NCBI RefSeq assembly: GCF_006874585.1
Contig: NZ_CP029764.1
Coordinates: forward strand, 1-64,000
DNA: 64,000 nucleotides
Direction: 5' to 3'
From: Sphingomonas sp. IC081
GTDB taxonomy: Bacteria > Pseudomonadota > Alphaproteobacteria > Sphingomonadales > Sphingomonadaceae
The notes beneath the pieces are model-generated. The model was not told the origin of the DNA. It worked only from the letters and a program-made list of their open reading frames with translations, and made no database searches. The position numbers and the translations under genes are program-made. Positions 15,821-25,727 of the stretch are shown piece by piece. The first letter of the stretch is position 1. The number at the start of each line of letters is the position of its first letter.

Positions 15821-18800
15821 ATGGCCGAGGAGAAGAAGCCCTTTCACCAGCGGGTTGCCGACAAGCTGATAGAGCAGTTGAAGCAGGGCACCGCCCCTTG
15901 GCAGAAGCCTTGGGAGACAACCGGCAGCAGCGGATTGCCGTTCAATCCAACGACCGGGAAACGCTATCGCGGCGTCAATGTCCTCAATCTCATGTCCGAG
16001 GGCCGGGCTGATAATCGCTGGCTGACCTACAAGCAGGCCGCCGCCCAAGGCGCACAGGTGCGGAAGGGCGAGAAAGGCTCCCTTGTCCAATACTGGCAGT
16101 TCGAGGAGGAACGGGTAGTTCGGGACGAGAGCGGTAAGCCCGTGCTGGACGCCGAGGGCCGCCAGAGGAAAGAGAAGGTCGAGCTTGAGCGGCCCCGCGC
16201 ATTTTATGCCGTGGTGTTCAACGCCGAGCAGATCGACGGGCTTCCACCTATCGCCACCACTACGCATGAGTGGAATCCGGTGGACCGGGCCGAGGCCATC
16301 TTGCAGGCGTCGGGCGCGAAAATCACCGAAGAAGCGGGCGACCGCGCCTTTTACCGGCCTTCGACCGACAGCATCACCTTACCGTTGCGCAGCCAGTTTC
16401 CGAGCGCGGATCGCTTCTACGCCACGGCGCTGCACGAGCTGGGGCACTGGACCGGCCACCCCAACCGCCTTGACCGGGATTTGGCGCACCCGTTCGGTTC
16501 GGAAGGCTATGCCCGCGAAGAATTGCGAGCCGAGATTGCGAGCCTCATAACCGGGCAGGAATTGCAGATCGGCCACGACCCGGAGCAGCACGCGGCCTAT
16601 GTCGGATCATGGATCAAAGTCCTTGAGGAAGACCCGCTTGAGATTGTCCGCGCCGCATCGGACGCCGAGAAGATTCACACCTATGTTCTGGCGCTGGAAC
16701 AAAAGCTGATTCAGCAGGTCGAGCAGGCGCAGGACCATACGCGATATTTCGTCAGCAATGAGAATACGCTTTGCTATCAGCAGCCGGGCATGACGATGCT
16801 TGGCGTCCTCGCCAGCAATATAGACGGGCGCAACCCGATTAACGGGCCATTCTATGCCAGTCCGCTAGATCAAATCCGGCCTGCTACGCGCGAGGATTTT
16901 GATAGGTTCCGCGTGACTTTGCCGCCAGACTTCCAGCAGGCACCGGAGCAGCGCCAGAATGATCTTGATGAGGGCGATCGGCTTGCGGTCGCGGCCGTGG
17001 CCGAGACGGTTCAAGCCTATGAGGAGTGGCAGAACGGCCCCCATTTCGATGGGAACGAGGAAGCGGACCTAGTAATATCCGATGACCTCAACATGGAGCT
17101 GGACGATCGTATCAAGGCCGCCTTCGCCAGACCGGCGCTTGCAGCGGCGCTTAATGATTCCGGGTTTACGGTCGAGCGGCTGACAGACCATAGCGGCGAC
17201 AGATGGGCCGCCGCAGCCGGGGCCGTTGCCGCCATAGGCGATTCTATACCGGACCCGCAGCAGCACTATTCCGACCGCACTTTGCACGCGCTGATCGACA
17301 AGCACGGTTGGGAGCCGGTTGATAGTGGCGGGCCGATGCACACCGTTCGACGGCAATTTGAGGGCGTCGGGCCGATCGGCACGATGATAACCCCGAACGG
17401 CGAGCGAAACCTTATGGCGGGCTATTCCGCCGATAGCGAGCGCCGCCGCTATATCGCCTTGTCCCTTGGGCCGAACCAGATCAGCGATTTTGATGGCCGC
17501 GACCAGAACCCGGAGGAGATTGCCCGCCTTATCAATTTGAAGGCGGAGCAATATGCCGATGAGCGCCGCGAGCGGCAGGGCTTGGCCCCGCTTTATGCGG
17601 TCAATTCGCCATCCTTGGACATTGACGCGACTGACCACCGGGACGCCGCGCCAGCGCCTTCCACCCGCACATATCTTGCGGTCCCCTATCGGGAGAAGGA
17701 CGAGGCGAAAGCCTTGGGCGCAAAGTGGGATAAGGCCGAAAAATCATGGTATGTCCCGGCAGGCGCTAATGTCGAGCCGTTCCAGAAATGGCTTTCAAGC
17801 GCCGTAGAGGCACCCGCAGAAGATATAGGCCAATCGCTCCCCGGCGAGCGCGCGCAGCGCCCCACGGCCCCGGAGCAGCCGCAGGAAGGGCATACGATGA
17901 AGGAAACCCCGCGACAGACGCGCGAATATCTGGCGGTGCCTTATGGCGAACGAACCCTTGCCAAAGCCAACGGCGCGAAATGGGATGCCGCGCGCAAGAG
18001 CTGGTATGCGCCGGAGGGCGCAGACCCGGAGAAGCTGGCGCGCTGGAAAATAGACAATCAGCCGCGCCAGCAGGAGGCGAAAAGCCCGGAGGTCGAGTTT
18101 GCCGACGCCATGAAATCCCTTGGCCTTGAGGTTCCCGCAGGGCACCCGATGATGGACGGGAAGACCCACCGCGTTCCCGCAGCGGGGGACGGCAAAGGCG
18201 AGGCGGCGGGCTTCTACGTCGCGTTCACCGATGGCCACCCCGCAGGCTATATCAAGAACAACCGTTCAGGGCTGGATATGCGCTGGAAAAGCACCGGCTA
18301 CACCTTGAGCGAGGAGGAGAAGGCCCGCTTGAACGCCGAGGCGGCCACCAAGCGCGAGGAGCGCGATCGGGAACGGACGGCGACATATGACGCGACGGCC
18401 GAGCGCGTGCAGCAGCGCGCCGCGCAATGCCGTCAGATCGAGCAGGCAACGCCCTACATGGAGAGGAAGGGCATTGCGCCGACGATCGGCGCGCTCGCCA
18501 GCGCCAGCGATAATACAATCCACCTTCCGGCGATCGACACCAGCGGCAAGCACTGGACGACGCAATATATTCAGGAAGACGGCACGAAGCGTTTTGCGAA
18601 GGAGAGCCACAAGGAAAGCTGTTTCCATGTGGTCAACGGGGGCGTGACGCCGCAGGCCGCACTAGCCGCGCTCGACAAGGCCCCGCGCATTATGATTGGC
18701 GAAGGCTACGCGACGATGGCGACCGTCTCTAGCGTGGTGGACCATGCGACCGTCGCGGCGTTCGATTCCGGCAACCTTCCCGCCGTCGCAGCCGCGTTGC

Positions 18801-19180
18801 GCGAGCATTACCCCGACAAGCCGATTTTCATCATGGGCGAGGACGATCAGCGCGTCTTGGAGAAATTCGGCTACAATCCCGGCAAGGAGAAGGCGACCCA
18901 AGCGGCGCAGGCCGTGAACGGCGTTCCGGTCTTCCCGACCTTCGCCCCCGGCGAGCAGCAGGCCGACCCGGCACGCTTCACCGACTTCAACGACTTGCAG
19001 CAGAACAGCCGCTTGGGCCGTGAAGGCGTGGTGCGCCAGATCAGGGCGGCGATCGAGAACCCGCGTCAGCAGGAGCGGGAGGCTCCCCGGATCGAGCTGG
19101 ACGACGAACGCGAAAGGAAGCGTTCCGGGCCGGTTATCGGAGACGATCGACCGGCCCAGCGCCGCAGCGTTCGACGCTAG
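15821..19180 (+). CDS. traC: TraC: transferred primase with ArdC-like N-domain
   Basis: 1119 aa. Residues about 1-300 are ArdC-like: single-strand DNA-binding part (ADKLIEQLKQGTAPWQKPWE; RGVNVLNLM), then a zincin HELGHWTGH. Two DUF5710-type repeats follow (YLAVPYREKDEAKALGAKWD and YLAVPYGERTLAKANGAKWD, near residues 617 and 704). The C-terminal third holds a TOPRIM primase region (IMIGEGYATMATVSS; FIMGEDDQ). RK2 TraC1 (1061 aa) is passed to the recipient and primes the transferred strand. It is the last intact tra gene before the transposon. Confidence 0.92.
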   Translation: MAEEKKPFHQRVADKLIEQLKQGTAPWQKPWETTGSSGLPFNPTTGKRYRGVNVLNLMSEGRADNRWLTYKQAAAQGAQVRKGEKGSLVQYWQFEEERVVRDESGKPVLDAEGRQRKEKVELERPRAFYAVVFNAEQIDGLPPIATTTHEWNPVDRAEAILQASGAKITEEAGDRAFYRPSTDSITLPLRSQFPSADRFYATALHELGHWTGHPNRLDRDLAHPFGSEGYAREELRAEIASLITGQELQIGHDPEQHAAYVGSWIKVLEEDPLEIVRAASDAEKIHTYVLALEQKLIQQVEQAQDHTRYFVSNENTLCYQQPGMTMLGVLASNIDGRNPINGPFYASPLDQIRPATREDFDRFRVTLPPDFQQAPEQRQNDLDEGDRLAVAAVAETVQAYEEWQNGPHFDGNEEADLVISDDLNMELDDRIKAAFARPALAAALNDSGFTVERLTDHSGDRWAAAAGAVAAIGDSIPDPQQHYSDRTLHALIDKHGWEPVDSGGPMHTVRRQFEGVGPIGTMITPNGERNLMAGYSADSERRRYIALSLGPNQISDFDGRDQNPEEIARLINLKAEQYADERRERQGLAPLYAVNSPSLDIDATDHRDAAPAPSTRTYLAVPYREKDEAKALGAKWDKAEKSWYVPAGANVEPFQKWLSSAVEAPAEDIGQSLPGERAQRPTAPEQPQEGHTMKETPRQTREYLAVPYGERTLAKANGAKWDAARKSWYAPEGADPEKLARWKIDNQPRQQEAKSPEVEFADAMKSLGLEVPAGHPMMDGKTHRVPAAGDGKGEAAGFYVAFTDGHPAGYIKNNRSGLDMRWKSTGYTLSEEEKARLNAEAATKREERDRERTATYDATAERVQQRAAQCRQIEQATPYMERKGIAPTIGALASASDNTIHLPAIDTSGKHWTTQYIQEDGTKRFAKESHKESCFHVVNGGVTPQAALAALDKAPRIMIGEGYATMATVSSVVDHATVAAFDSGNLPAVAAALREHYPDKPIFIMGEDDQRVLEKFGYNPGKEKATQAAQAVNGVPVFPTFAPGEQQADPARFTDFNDLQQNSRLGREGVVRQIRAAIENPRQQEREAPRIELDDERERKRSGPVIGDDRPAQRRSVRR

Positions 19181-19181
19181 A

Positions 19182-19433
19182 TCAAGCGGAAACCAGCTTC
19201 CTAGAATAGTCGAGGGAACGGAGCGCGGTTTTGAGATGGAAGGCGGTTATGTCGTCGTCCATCTCCACCGCGATAACGAGGCTTTCCCGCGCGAGGTCTA
19301 TAGCGTGGAGGAGGCCGCGATATTGTTCATCGCTCAGGTCCGTGTCTCGCATTGTTCTCGCAGTTCGCGGGGCCTCCGCTTCATCCACGGTCAGGGTGAC
19401 AGGCTCCCGATCGTCATGGCCTTCGGCCTCTAG
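19182..19433 (-). pseudogene. 3' part of a gene split by the composite transposon
   Basis: The minus-strand frame is open from the transposon edge (CTAG, 19430-19433) to the stop at 19182 and ends ...SLDYSRKLVSA. Its core DLSDEQYRGLLHAIDLARES is similar to DLNDEQYHRLQHAIALTRES in the 5' part at 45754-45907. With one CTAG removed, the two parts join in frame into 133 codons with two similar halves. A GTG at 19388 could still start a 68-aa product. Function unknown. Confidence 0.75.
19430..19433. repeat. Target site duplication, left (CTAG)
   Basis: CTAG directly left of the first IS1380 copy, matched by CTAG at 45754-45757 right of the second copy. The inner flanks differ (TTAG at 21080 and CTAA at 44104), so the two IS copies moved as one unit. 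Confidence 0.75.
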
Positions 19434-21079
19434 CCTCTCTTATTCACGACGCTCGGTTTCGGGCCCGCTCTGGGCATTTGCTGCGGCTGGCTGTATTGCG
19501 CGGACGACCGGCATCGCTGGCGTTTGTTTCACCGCATTCGGATTGATGGGCTTTTCGGGTTGAAGGGCTGGGCTCGGAGTTCTGCGGCGCTGCCGCATGG
19601 GCTACGTCGGCGCAGGCTTCAGCCGGAGAACGAGGGCGCGGAACAGGTCGGCATCCGGACAGGCGGAAGCGAAGGCAATGCGGATGCGGCTAGCACTTTC
19701 TACGACGCGCGCAGCGACCTTGAGCAGCCGCAGGCGCAAGGTGGTAAACTCCGCGCTTGCCAGAGCAGCGGTCCTGGGCATCGCCTGCTGGATGCGCCAT
19801 AGCAGCCAGTATGCGGCAGTGTGCAGTATCAGGCGCATCTGATTGGCATTGGCCGAGCGGCACGAGGTTCGGTCGCTGGCGAGCTGGGACTTGTGGCGCT
19901 TGATCAGGTTCTCGGCCTGACCACGCGCGCAGTAGAGCGTGTCGTAGATGTGCTCGGCCGATCCTGTTGCCAACGAGGTGACGACATAGCGGATGTCCAT
20001 GCCCAGCGTGCTGGCCTCGATCCGTGCAACGACGCGACGCTGGCACTTCCAGGTCTTTGCCCCATAGCGGGTCTCGGCATAGTTGCGCAGGACGGGACAC
20101 TGACGCTGGGCGCGCTTGACCGCGCAGGCATCGGCGACCGCAACAATGGCGGGATCGGCGCGCAGCGCTGAATTGGTGGGCAGGCCGAACACGTAATCGA
20201 CGCGGGCCGCATCGCAGTAGGCCATGACCTCGGGTCGACCATAGTGCCCGTCGCCGCGGATAGTGATGTGGGTATCGGGCCAATTACGGCGCAGGTGACG
20301 CACCAGGCGTCGGATGTGCCCCGCCGCCTCCTTTCCAGAAGGCGTCTTGCCTGTGCGCAGCAGCATGGCCACCGGCCTGCCGGTCGCGGTGTCGTAGATA
20401 TGGATCGGTAGGAAGCAGCGCTCCCCATGATGCCCGTTCCAGAACGAGAGCTGTTGATAGCCATGCACGACGTCGCACGTGTCGTCGATATCCAGCGTGA
20501 CCGCTGTCGGAGGGGCGGGATAGCTGGCGCAGTAGATGTCGATCATCGCGGCCATCATGCTGGCCAGTTCGCGCGTAGTCGGTGCATTTTCCCACCGGCT
20601 CATCGTCGGTTGGCTGGCCAGCCCCGCGCCCGATTCCGGCAGCTTGCCGAGCGCCAGGCGGAAGCCTGGATCGTCGCGCAGAGCATCGAGATCATCGGCA
20701 TCCTCATAGCCGCACGCAATCGCGAACACACGGGCACGCAGAATGTCATCCAGGCGATGGATCACCCGCGCTGGATCGCGCGGATCGGCAATACAAGCCG
20801 CCAGGCGCTGGCAAATCCCCATCGCGCGCTCGGCCTGTGCAAGCAGTAGAACACCGCCATCCGAGGTAAGCCGGCCACCGTCGAACGCAGCTGTGATTTT
20901 CTTGCGGCCGACTGCTGGGAATCCAAATGAGCTTGCGATATCATCGTTCATGGCGGGTGTGGCCCGTGGCATTTTCTGCCCTGCGGCAGGTTCGGCTTAG
21001 ACACCCAGTTCCTAATTCAGATCAGAGGCTTACGCCACTCCCGCCAACCCTTCAGGACACTTTTGGTGAATAAGGCGGG
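19434..21079 (-). mobile_element. IS1380-family element, copy 1
   Basis: 1646 bp. Ends start CCTCTCTTATTCAC (left) and, read inward from the right, CCCGCCTTATTCAC, sharing CTTATTCAC. The same sequence recurs at 44108-45753 with no difference noticed. Confidence 0.88.
19602..20972 (-). CDS. IS1380-family transposase, copy 1
   Basis: 456 aa. AAFDGGRLTSDGGVLLLAQA near the N-terminus, VTLDIDDTCDVVHGYQQLSF in the middle and ITIRGDGHYGRPEVM mark the DDE catalytic fold of IS1380 transposases. The protein seems full length. A second, identical protein is encoded at 44276-45646. Confidence 0.92.
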   Translation of the reverse strand: MPRATPAMNDDIASSFGFPAVGRKKITAAFDGGRLTSDGGVLLLAQAERAMGICQRLAACIADPRDPARVIHRLDDILRARVFAIACGYEDADDLDALRDDPGFRLALGKLPESGAGLASQPTMSRWENAPTTRELASMMAAMIDIYCASYPAPPTAVTLDIDDTCDVVHGYQQLSFWNGHHGERCFLPIHIYDTATGRPVAMLLRTGKTPSGKEAAGHIRRLVRHLRRNWPDTHITIRGDGHYGRPEVMAYCDAARVDYVFGLPTNSALRADPAIVAVADACAVKRAQRQCPVLRNYAETRYGAKTWKCQRRVVARIEASTLGMDIRYVVTSLATGSAEHIYDTLYCARGQAENLIKRHKSQLASDRTSCRSANANQMRLILHTAAYWLLWRIQQAMPRTAALASAEFTTLRLRLLKVAARVVESASRIRIAFASACPDADLFRALVLRLKPAPT

Positions 21080-21081
21080 TT

Positions 21082-21279
21082 AGCCGGGGCCTGGACATAC
21101 GCATCCGCCACCCGACCGAAGAGCTCTTCGACCAGCATCACCATCTTTTCCGGGAAATATCCGGATTGCCCTGCACCATCCCGCTGAGTGATCGAGAACG
21201 AAAAAAATTACTGGGCGGATCCCGCAGGACATGGTTAAAGATCAGCAGCGTATTTCAGGGGGAATTCGTGAAATCTTAA
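21082..21279 (+). pseudogene. Unidentified gene remnant cut by IS1380
   Basis: From the right edge of the IS a frame stays open for 65 codons to a TAA at 21277 without any start codon (residues include HPTEELFDQHHHLFREIS and IPLSDRERKKLLGG). The composition is protein-like. It looks like the 3' end of a gene whose front was lost to the IS1380 insertion. I do not recognise the family. Confidence 0.35.
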
Positions 21280-21377
21280 GTTGTTACGACAATCCTACCG
21301 CAGTGCGGACAGGCGCGGGATTAACATGCCAAAAGTTTAGAGACTTCAGCCAAAGTTAGAATGAGGAAAGTATATCA
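21280..21377 (+). promoter_or_regulatory. Probable promoter region of the ter operon
   Basis: About 100 bases before terZ with GAGGAAAG (21361-21368) as ribosome binding site and a small palindrome TTGTTACGACAA at 21281-21292. No unambiguous -35/-10 pair was seen. Confidence 0.4.
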
Positions 21378-21965
21378 ATGACGGTGACCCTGCAGAAGAA
21401 CTCGAGCGTCAGCCTCCAGAAGCAAGCCGGCAGCGCCCTGACAGGTATTACTTTGGGCGTGGGCTGGGACGTGGCCAGCAGCGGCGGGATGATGAGCAAG
21501 CTCTTCGGCGGTGGCCAGAGCGGCAGCATCGACCTAGACGCATCCTGCATTCTCTTCGACGGCAACGGCAAGCCGCTCGACATCGTCTATTTCGGTCAGC
21601 TCAACAGCAAGGACGGTTCGGTTCGTCACAGCGGCGACAACCTCACCGGTGAAGGCGATGGCGATGATGAATCGATCGCCATCGATCTGACCCGGCTGCC
21701 GGGCCTGGTCGAAACACTGGTTCTGACTGTGAACTCCTTCCGGGGCCAGACCTTCGACAAGATCCAGAACGCCTATGGCCGCGTCGTGAACTCAAACGGC
21801 AAGGAACTGGCGCGCTTCGACATCTCGGACTCCGGCCCGCACACCGGCCTGGTCCTTGCGAGCGTCACGCGCAATGGCGGCGATTGGACGTTCAAGGCCA
21901 TCGGCGCCCGTGCAACTGGCCGGACGGCTCATGACCTGACGGCCGAGGCCGCTCGCCACATCTGA
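21378..21965 (+). CDS. terZ: TerZ: TerD-domain tellurium/stress protein
   Basis: 195 aa, one TerD domain. It opens with MTVTLQKNSSVSLQK and has the FGGGQSGSIDLDASCILFDG insert and GDNLTGEGDGDDE calcium-binding segment. The end ARATGRTAHDLTAEAA matches enterobacterial TerZ rather than TerD or TerE. TerD domains bind calcium and act in membrane-linked stress and phage/tellurite responses. It is the first gene of a long operon. Confidence 0.85.
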   Translation: MTVTLQKNSSVSLQKQAGSALTGITLGVGWDVASSGGMMSKLFGGGQSGSIDLDASCILFDGNGKPLDIVYFGQLNSKDGSVRHSGDNLTGEGDGDDESIAIDLTRLPGLVETLVLTVNSFRGQTFDKIQNAYGRVVNSNGKELARFDISDSGPHTGLVLASVTRNGGDWTFKAIGARATGRTAHDLTAEAARHI

Positions 21966-22016
21966 TGCCTTTTGGCGGGGAGACTAAAACTCCCCGCCTT
22001 CATTCTGGAGTAACGC

Positions 22017-23216
22017 ATGCAGCTGCAGCGGGGGGAAAAGCGCGGCCTGTCTGATCTTGGTGTCGGCAATCGTCTGACGATCAAGGTGGATTTTGGCCTC
22101 GAAGGCGTCGATATCGCAGCCTTCGGCCTCAACAAGGAAAAGAAGATTGGGGACGACCGCTATGTCGTTCTCTTCTCCAACACGCGCACGCCGGAGGGAG
22201 CCGTCACGCTCATTCCGACATCAGACAGTGCCGTCTTCAACATCGACCTCGACCAGCTGCCAGTGGCCGTGGATCGGATCGTATTTACCGCGACCCATGA
22301 TATGCGCCCGATCGCTGAATCCCGGCCACTGACTGTCACGATTGACGGTTCCAAGGCGATGTTCAACGTCGCAGAGCATCTCTCGTCCGAAAAGGCCGTG
22401 ATGCTGATCGAGCTTTATCGCCACAGCTCCGGCTGGAAGGTTGGCACGATGGCCGCCGGCTTTGCAGCAGGGCTGGCCGCTCTCATCGAGCATTTCGGCG
22501 GGGAAGTAGCTGGAACCCCTTCGCCTGCGCCCACGCCGACGCCGGCCGCGCCTCCGCCGCCCCCGCGTCCTGCTGCGCCGCCTCCACCTCCGCCACCACC
22601 GGCAGCGCCTGTCTCGTTGAAGAAGATCACGCTGGAGAAATCCAATCCATCGGTCAGCCTCAAGAAGACCGGTTCGACATTCGGCGAGATCATCCTCAAC
22701 CTGAACTGGAACCAGGGCGAAGCGAAGCGCGGCTTCTTCGGCGGCGGGTCCAAGAAGGTCGACCTGGACCTCGGCGTCATGTTCGAGATGCATGATGGCT
22801 TCAAGGGCTGCATTCAGGCACTCGGCGAGAGCTTCGGCTCATTCGACTTCGCACCTTGGATTGAGCTCTCCGGCGATGACCGCACCGGCTCGGTAGCAAC
22901 AGGGGAAACGATCCGGGTCAACGGCCGCTTCTTCGACCAGATCAAGCGGATCGGCGTGTTCGCCCTGATCTACGACGGCGTGCCCAACTGGCGCCAGACC
23001 GACGGCATCGTCCGGATGAACATCCCGGGGCAGCCTGAGATCGAGGTACAGATGAATGAAGGGGATGATAACCGCCGTCTCTGCGGTATCGCCCTCATCG
23101 ATAACGTGGGGGGAAACCTGCAGATGAAGCGCCATATGAAATATTATCGCGACCAGAAGCAGTTCGCCGACGACATCGGCATTCGCCTGCGCTGGACAGC
23201 CGGTTCGAAGGATTGA
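22017..23216 (+). CDS. terA: TerA: two TerD-like domains with a proline linker
   Basis: 399 aa. N-terminal TerD-like domain (GEKRGLSDLGVGNRLTIKVD) to about residue 165, then a Pro/Ala-rich linker (about 167-200), then a second domain (VSLKKITLEKSNPSVSLKKT onward). The final 60 residues are typical of TerA. The GGAG at 22005-22008 supports the start. It probably works with TerZ, TerD and TerC at the inner membrane. Confidence 0.85.
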   Translation: MQLQRGEKRGLSDLGVGNRLTIKVDFGLEGVDIAAFGLNKEKKIGDDRYVVLFSNTRTPEGAVTLIPTSDSAVFNIDLDQLPVAVDRIVFTATHDMRPIAESRPLTVTIDGSKAMFNVAEHLSSEKAVMLIELYRHSSGWKVGTMAAGFAAGLAALIEHFGGEVAGTPSPAPTPTPAAPPPPPRPAAPPPPPPPPAAPVSLKKITLEKSNPSVSLKKTGSTFGEIILNLNWNQGEAKRGFFGGGSKKVDLDLGVMFEMHDGFKGCIQALGESFGSFDFAPWIELSGDDRTGSVATGETIRVNGRFFDQIKRIGVFALIYDGVPNWRQTDGIVRMNIPGQPEIEVQMNEGDDNRRLCGIALIDNVGGNLQMKRHMKYYRDQKQFADDIGIRLRWTAGSKD

Positions 23217-23287
23217 GCCGGCCACCTCATCGTTTCACATTTTTGCGGCAGGATTGACCAGATCCAGCCGTCCCACAGGGGGTATAA

Positions 23288-24454
23288 ATGAAGAATTTCA
23301 CAGGGTCATTGGCGTTTACCGTCTTTGCCCTCATTGCAGCCGGCTTCGTCGGTTACAGTGAGTCCGGGCTGCTCAGCGGCGCCCTTTCCATGGCTTTCCT
23401 CGCGCTGGTTCTTGGCGTCATGGAAACCTCGCTCAGCCTCGACAACGCGGTCGTCAACGCCACCGTCCTCAAGGACATGGATGAGGTTTGGCGCCGCCGC
23501 TTCCTCACCTGGGGCATGCTGATCGCCGTCTTTGGCATGCGCATCATTTTCCCGATCCTGATCGTCTCCTTCTCGGCCTTCGTTTGGCCCTGGGAAGCCG
23601 CACGCATCGCGGTCACCGACCATGAACTCTATGAGCAGATCGTCACCGGCGCCCATGTGGGCATTTCCGGCTTTGGCGGCGCGTTCCTGATGCTGGTCGG
23701 CCTCAGCTTCTTCTTCGACGATGAGCGTGAGCATCATTGGCTCGGCTTCATCGAAGGGCCGCTGTCGGCGTTCGCCAAGATCCCTTACTCGCCCTACATC
23801 GCCACTGTCGCGATCGTTGCCGGCCTCTCCTTCCTCGTCCACGGTCATGAACAGCAGACCTTCCTGATTGCCGGCCTCGCCGGCGTTGTGGTCTACTTCC
23901 TGGTGCAGTGGTTCGGCGACCTGGTAGGCGGCGAAGAAGATGCGACGGGTGCGGTCGTTCGTTCCGGCGCTGGCGCGTTCCTCTACCTTGAGGTTCTGGA
24001 CGCATCCTTCTCATTCGACGGCGTCATTGGCGCGTTCGCGATCACCAACAACATCATCCTGATCGCTCTGGGCCTCGGCATCGGCGCCTTCTTCGTCCGC
24101 TCGATGACCATCGCGCTGGTGAAGGGCGGCCATCTGGCTGAATTCCGCTTCCTCGAACCGGGCGCTTTCTACGCGATCATCGCTCTGGGCATGATCATGC
24201 TGCTGAGCATCCGGATCGAGACGCCGGAAGTCGTCACCGGCCTGCTTGGCGCAGCCATCCTGGCGCTCTCGCTCTGGGCATCGGTTCGCCACCGCAAGCG
24301 CTTCCCGCATGAATATGAGGAAGGCGGTGAAGCCGAGGCCATTCTGCCCACCGGCCAGGTCATCGCCGGCGCCCACACCGCAGGTGCCGACGCAGTCGAG
24401 CAGGCCAGCCCGGCTGCTGCTCCGACCGGCAACCCTGGTCCGCAGACGGCATGA
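23288..24454 (+). CDS. terC: TerC-family integral membrane protein
   Basis: 388 aa with about nine hydrophobic segments. Motifs VMETSLSLDNAVVNATVLKD and YLEVLDASFSFDGVIGAFAI carry the conserved acidic residues of the TerC core. The C-terminal 40 residues are Ala/Pro/Gly-rich. TerC forms the membrane hub of Ter complexes and is linked to metal-ion export. It sits between two TerD-domain genes. No terB was found in the window. Confidence 0.92.
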   Translation: MKNFTGSLAFTVFALIAAGFVGYSESGLLSGALSMAFLALVLGVMETSLSLDNAVVNATVLKDMDEVWRRRFLTWGMLIAVFGMRIIFPILIVSFSAFVWPWEAARIAVTDHELYEQIVTGAHVGISGFGGAFLMLVGLSFFFDDEREHHWLGFIEGPLSAFAKIPYSPYIATVAIVAGLSFLVHGHEQQTFLIAGLAGVVVYFLVQWFGDLVGGEEDATGAVVRSGAGAFLYLEVLDASFSFDGVIGAFAITNNIILIALGLGIGAFFVRSMTIALVKGGHLAEFRFLEPGAFYAIIALGMIMLLSIRIETPEVVTGLLGAAILALSLWASVRHRKRFPHEYEEGGEAEAILPTGQVIAGAHTAGADAVEQASPAAAPTGNPGPQTA

Positions 24455-24514
24455 TCGAGCAACGGGGCGCCGGCCGGCGCCCCGTCACATCACCTCCAGA
24501 CATACGCAAGAGCC

Positions 24515-25651
24515 ATGCAGCTTCAAAAAGGCGCTAACGCCGAGATCGATAGCAATATCGTGGAAATCAGCTGGCACGCCACTCCCGGCAAAGCCGAGGT
24601 GGACGTCTCGGCCTATCTTTTGACCGCCGCGCGCAAGGTCGAAGGTGATGCTGGCATGGTTTTTTATGGCCAACGCAGCGTCCCGGGTGCAAATCTCACG
24701 ATCTATCAGGAACAGCGCGCAGCGGTTTTCGAGATCAACCCGGCCACACTGCCTGCGACCATCGAGACCATCGCTTTCTGCGTGGCGCTGGACACAGCCC
24801 AGGATCCGGCGCGCCGCCTTGCCGACGTCGGCGCTCTCAAAATGCAGATGGGATCGAACAGTTTCGAAATTCCGCTGGCGGGCATGTCCGAGCAGGCTCT
24901 CATCATCTGTGAAGTCTATAAGCGCAACGGCGCTTTCAAGGTGCGGGCTGTCGGTCAGGGTTTCAACGGCGGATTAGCCCCTCTAGCGACCAATTTCGGC
25001 GTGGATGTTGAAGGCGCCAATGAGCAAGCGCCCGCGCCAGTAGCCGCCCCGTCCACACCAGTGAGCGCTGTGTCCCTCAAGAAGGTCACGCTCGCCAAGA
25101 ATGAGCGTGTGAGCCTGTCGAAATCGACTGGCAGCATCCGCGCCAAGCTCAAATGGGAAGGACGTGGAAAGGGAGAGGGCGACCTCGACCTTTATTGCTT
25201 CTACGTCCTCAAGGACGGGACCTGCGGCAAGGTTTACTGGAAGGACATGGGGCGCTCTCACGCGCTGCCCTACATCACCCTGTCGGGAGATTCTCAGGTA
25301 GCTGGTGAAGAAGAAATAGTCCTGCATCGTCCGGACGAGCTTCGCTACGCCCTGTTTGGCGCTTACAGCGCCGTCAGCAACGGAGCTGGCTCCTTCGAGA
25401 GCTATCGTCCCAAGCTCATCTTCTACGGTCAGGATGGCAGCGAGGTTACCGTCCCGCTGCTCAATCCCAACCGAACCTCCTACTGGGTCGCCATTACCCA
25501 TCTCGATATCGATCGCGAGATCGTCATCCAGCATGTCGAGACATATGGGAAGAGCGGCCGAGCCTTTGTCGCCGCCGAACGGGCGCCCCGCCTTCATGCG
25601 GATGGCACCTGGGACATCAGCAAGGGGGCAATCGAATTCAAGCGCAAATAG
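24515..25651 (+). CDS. TerA-like protein, second two-domain Ter protein
   Basis: 378 aa. MQLQKGANAEIDSNIVEISW begins a TerD-like domain, and a second starts near residue 189 (VSLKKVTLAKNERVSLSKST). The short Ala/Pro linker echoes terA, and the C-terminal part (GDLDLYCFYVLKDG, then YITLSGDSQVAGEEEIVL) is TerA-like. It probably arose by duplication of terA within the operon. Confidence 0.7.
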   Translation: MQLQKGANAEIDSNIVEISWHATPGKAEVDVSAYLLTAARKVEGDAGMVFYGQRSVPGANLTIYQEQRAAVFEINPATLPATIETIAFCVALDTAQDPARRLADVGALKMQMGSNSFEIPLAGMSEQALIICEVYKRNGAFKVRAVGQGFNGGLAPLATNFGVDVEGANEQAPAPVAAPSTPVSAVSLKKVTLAKNERVSLSKSTGSIRAKLKWEGRGKGEGDLDLYCFYVLKDGTCGKVYWKDMGRSHALPYITLSGDSQVAGEEEIVLHRPDELRYALFGAYSAVSNGAGSFESYRPKLIFYGQDGSEVTVPLLNPNRTSYWVAITHLDIDREIVIQHVETYGKSGRAFVAAERAPRLHADGTWDISKGAIEFKRK

Positions 25652-25727
25652 CTTGATCATCTCTCGCGTGCTGCTGGGCGGGCGCCGCGCGGAACCACCA
25701 ACGCCAAAATGAAAGGACGTTTGAAAC

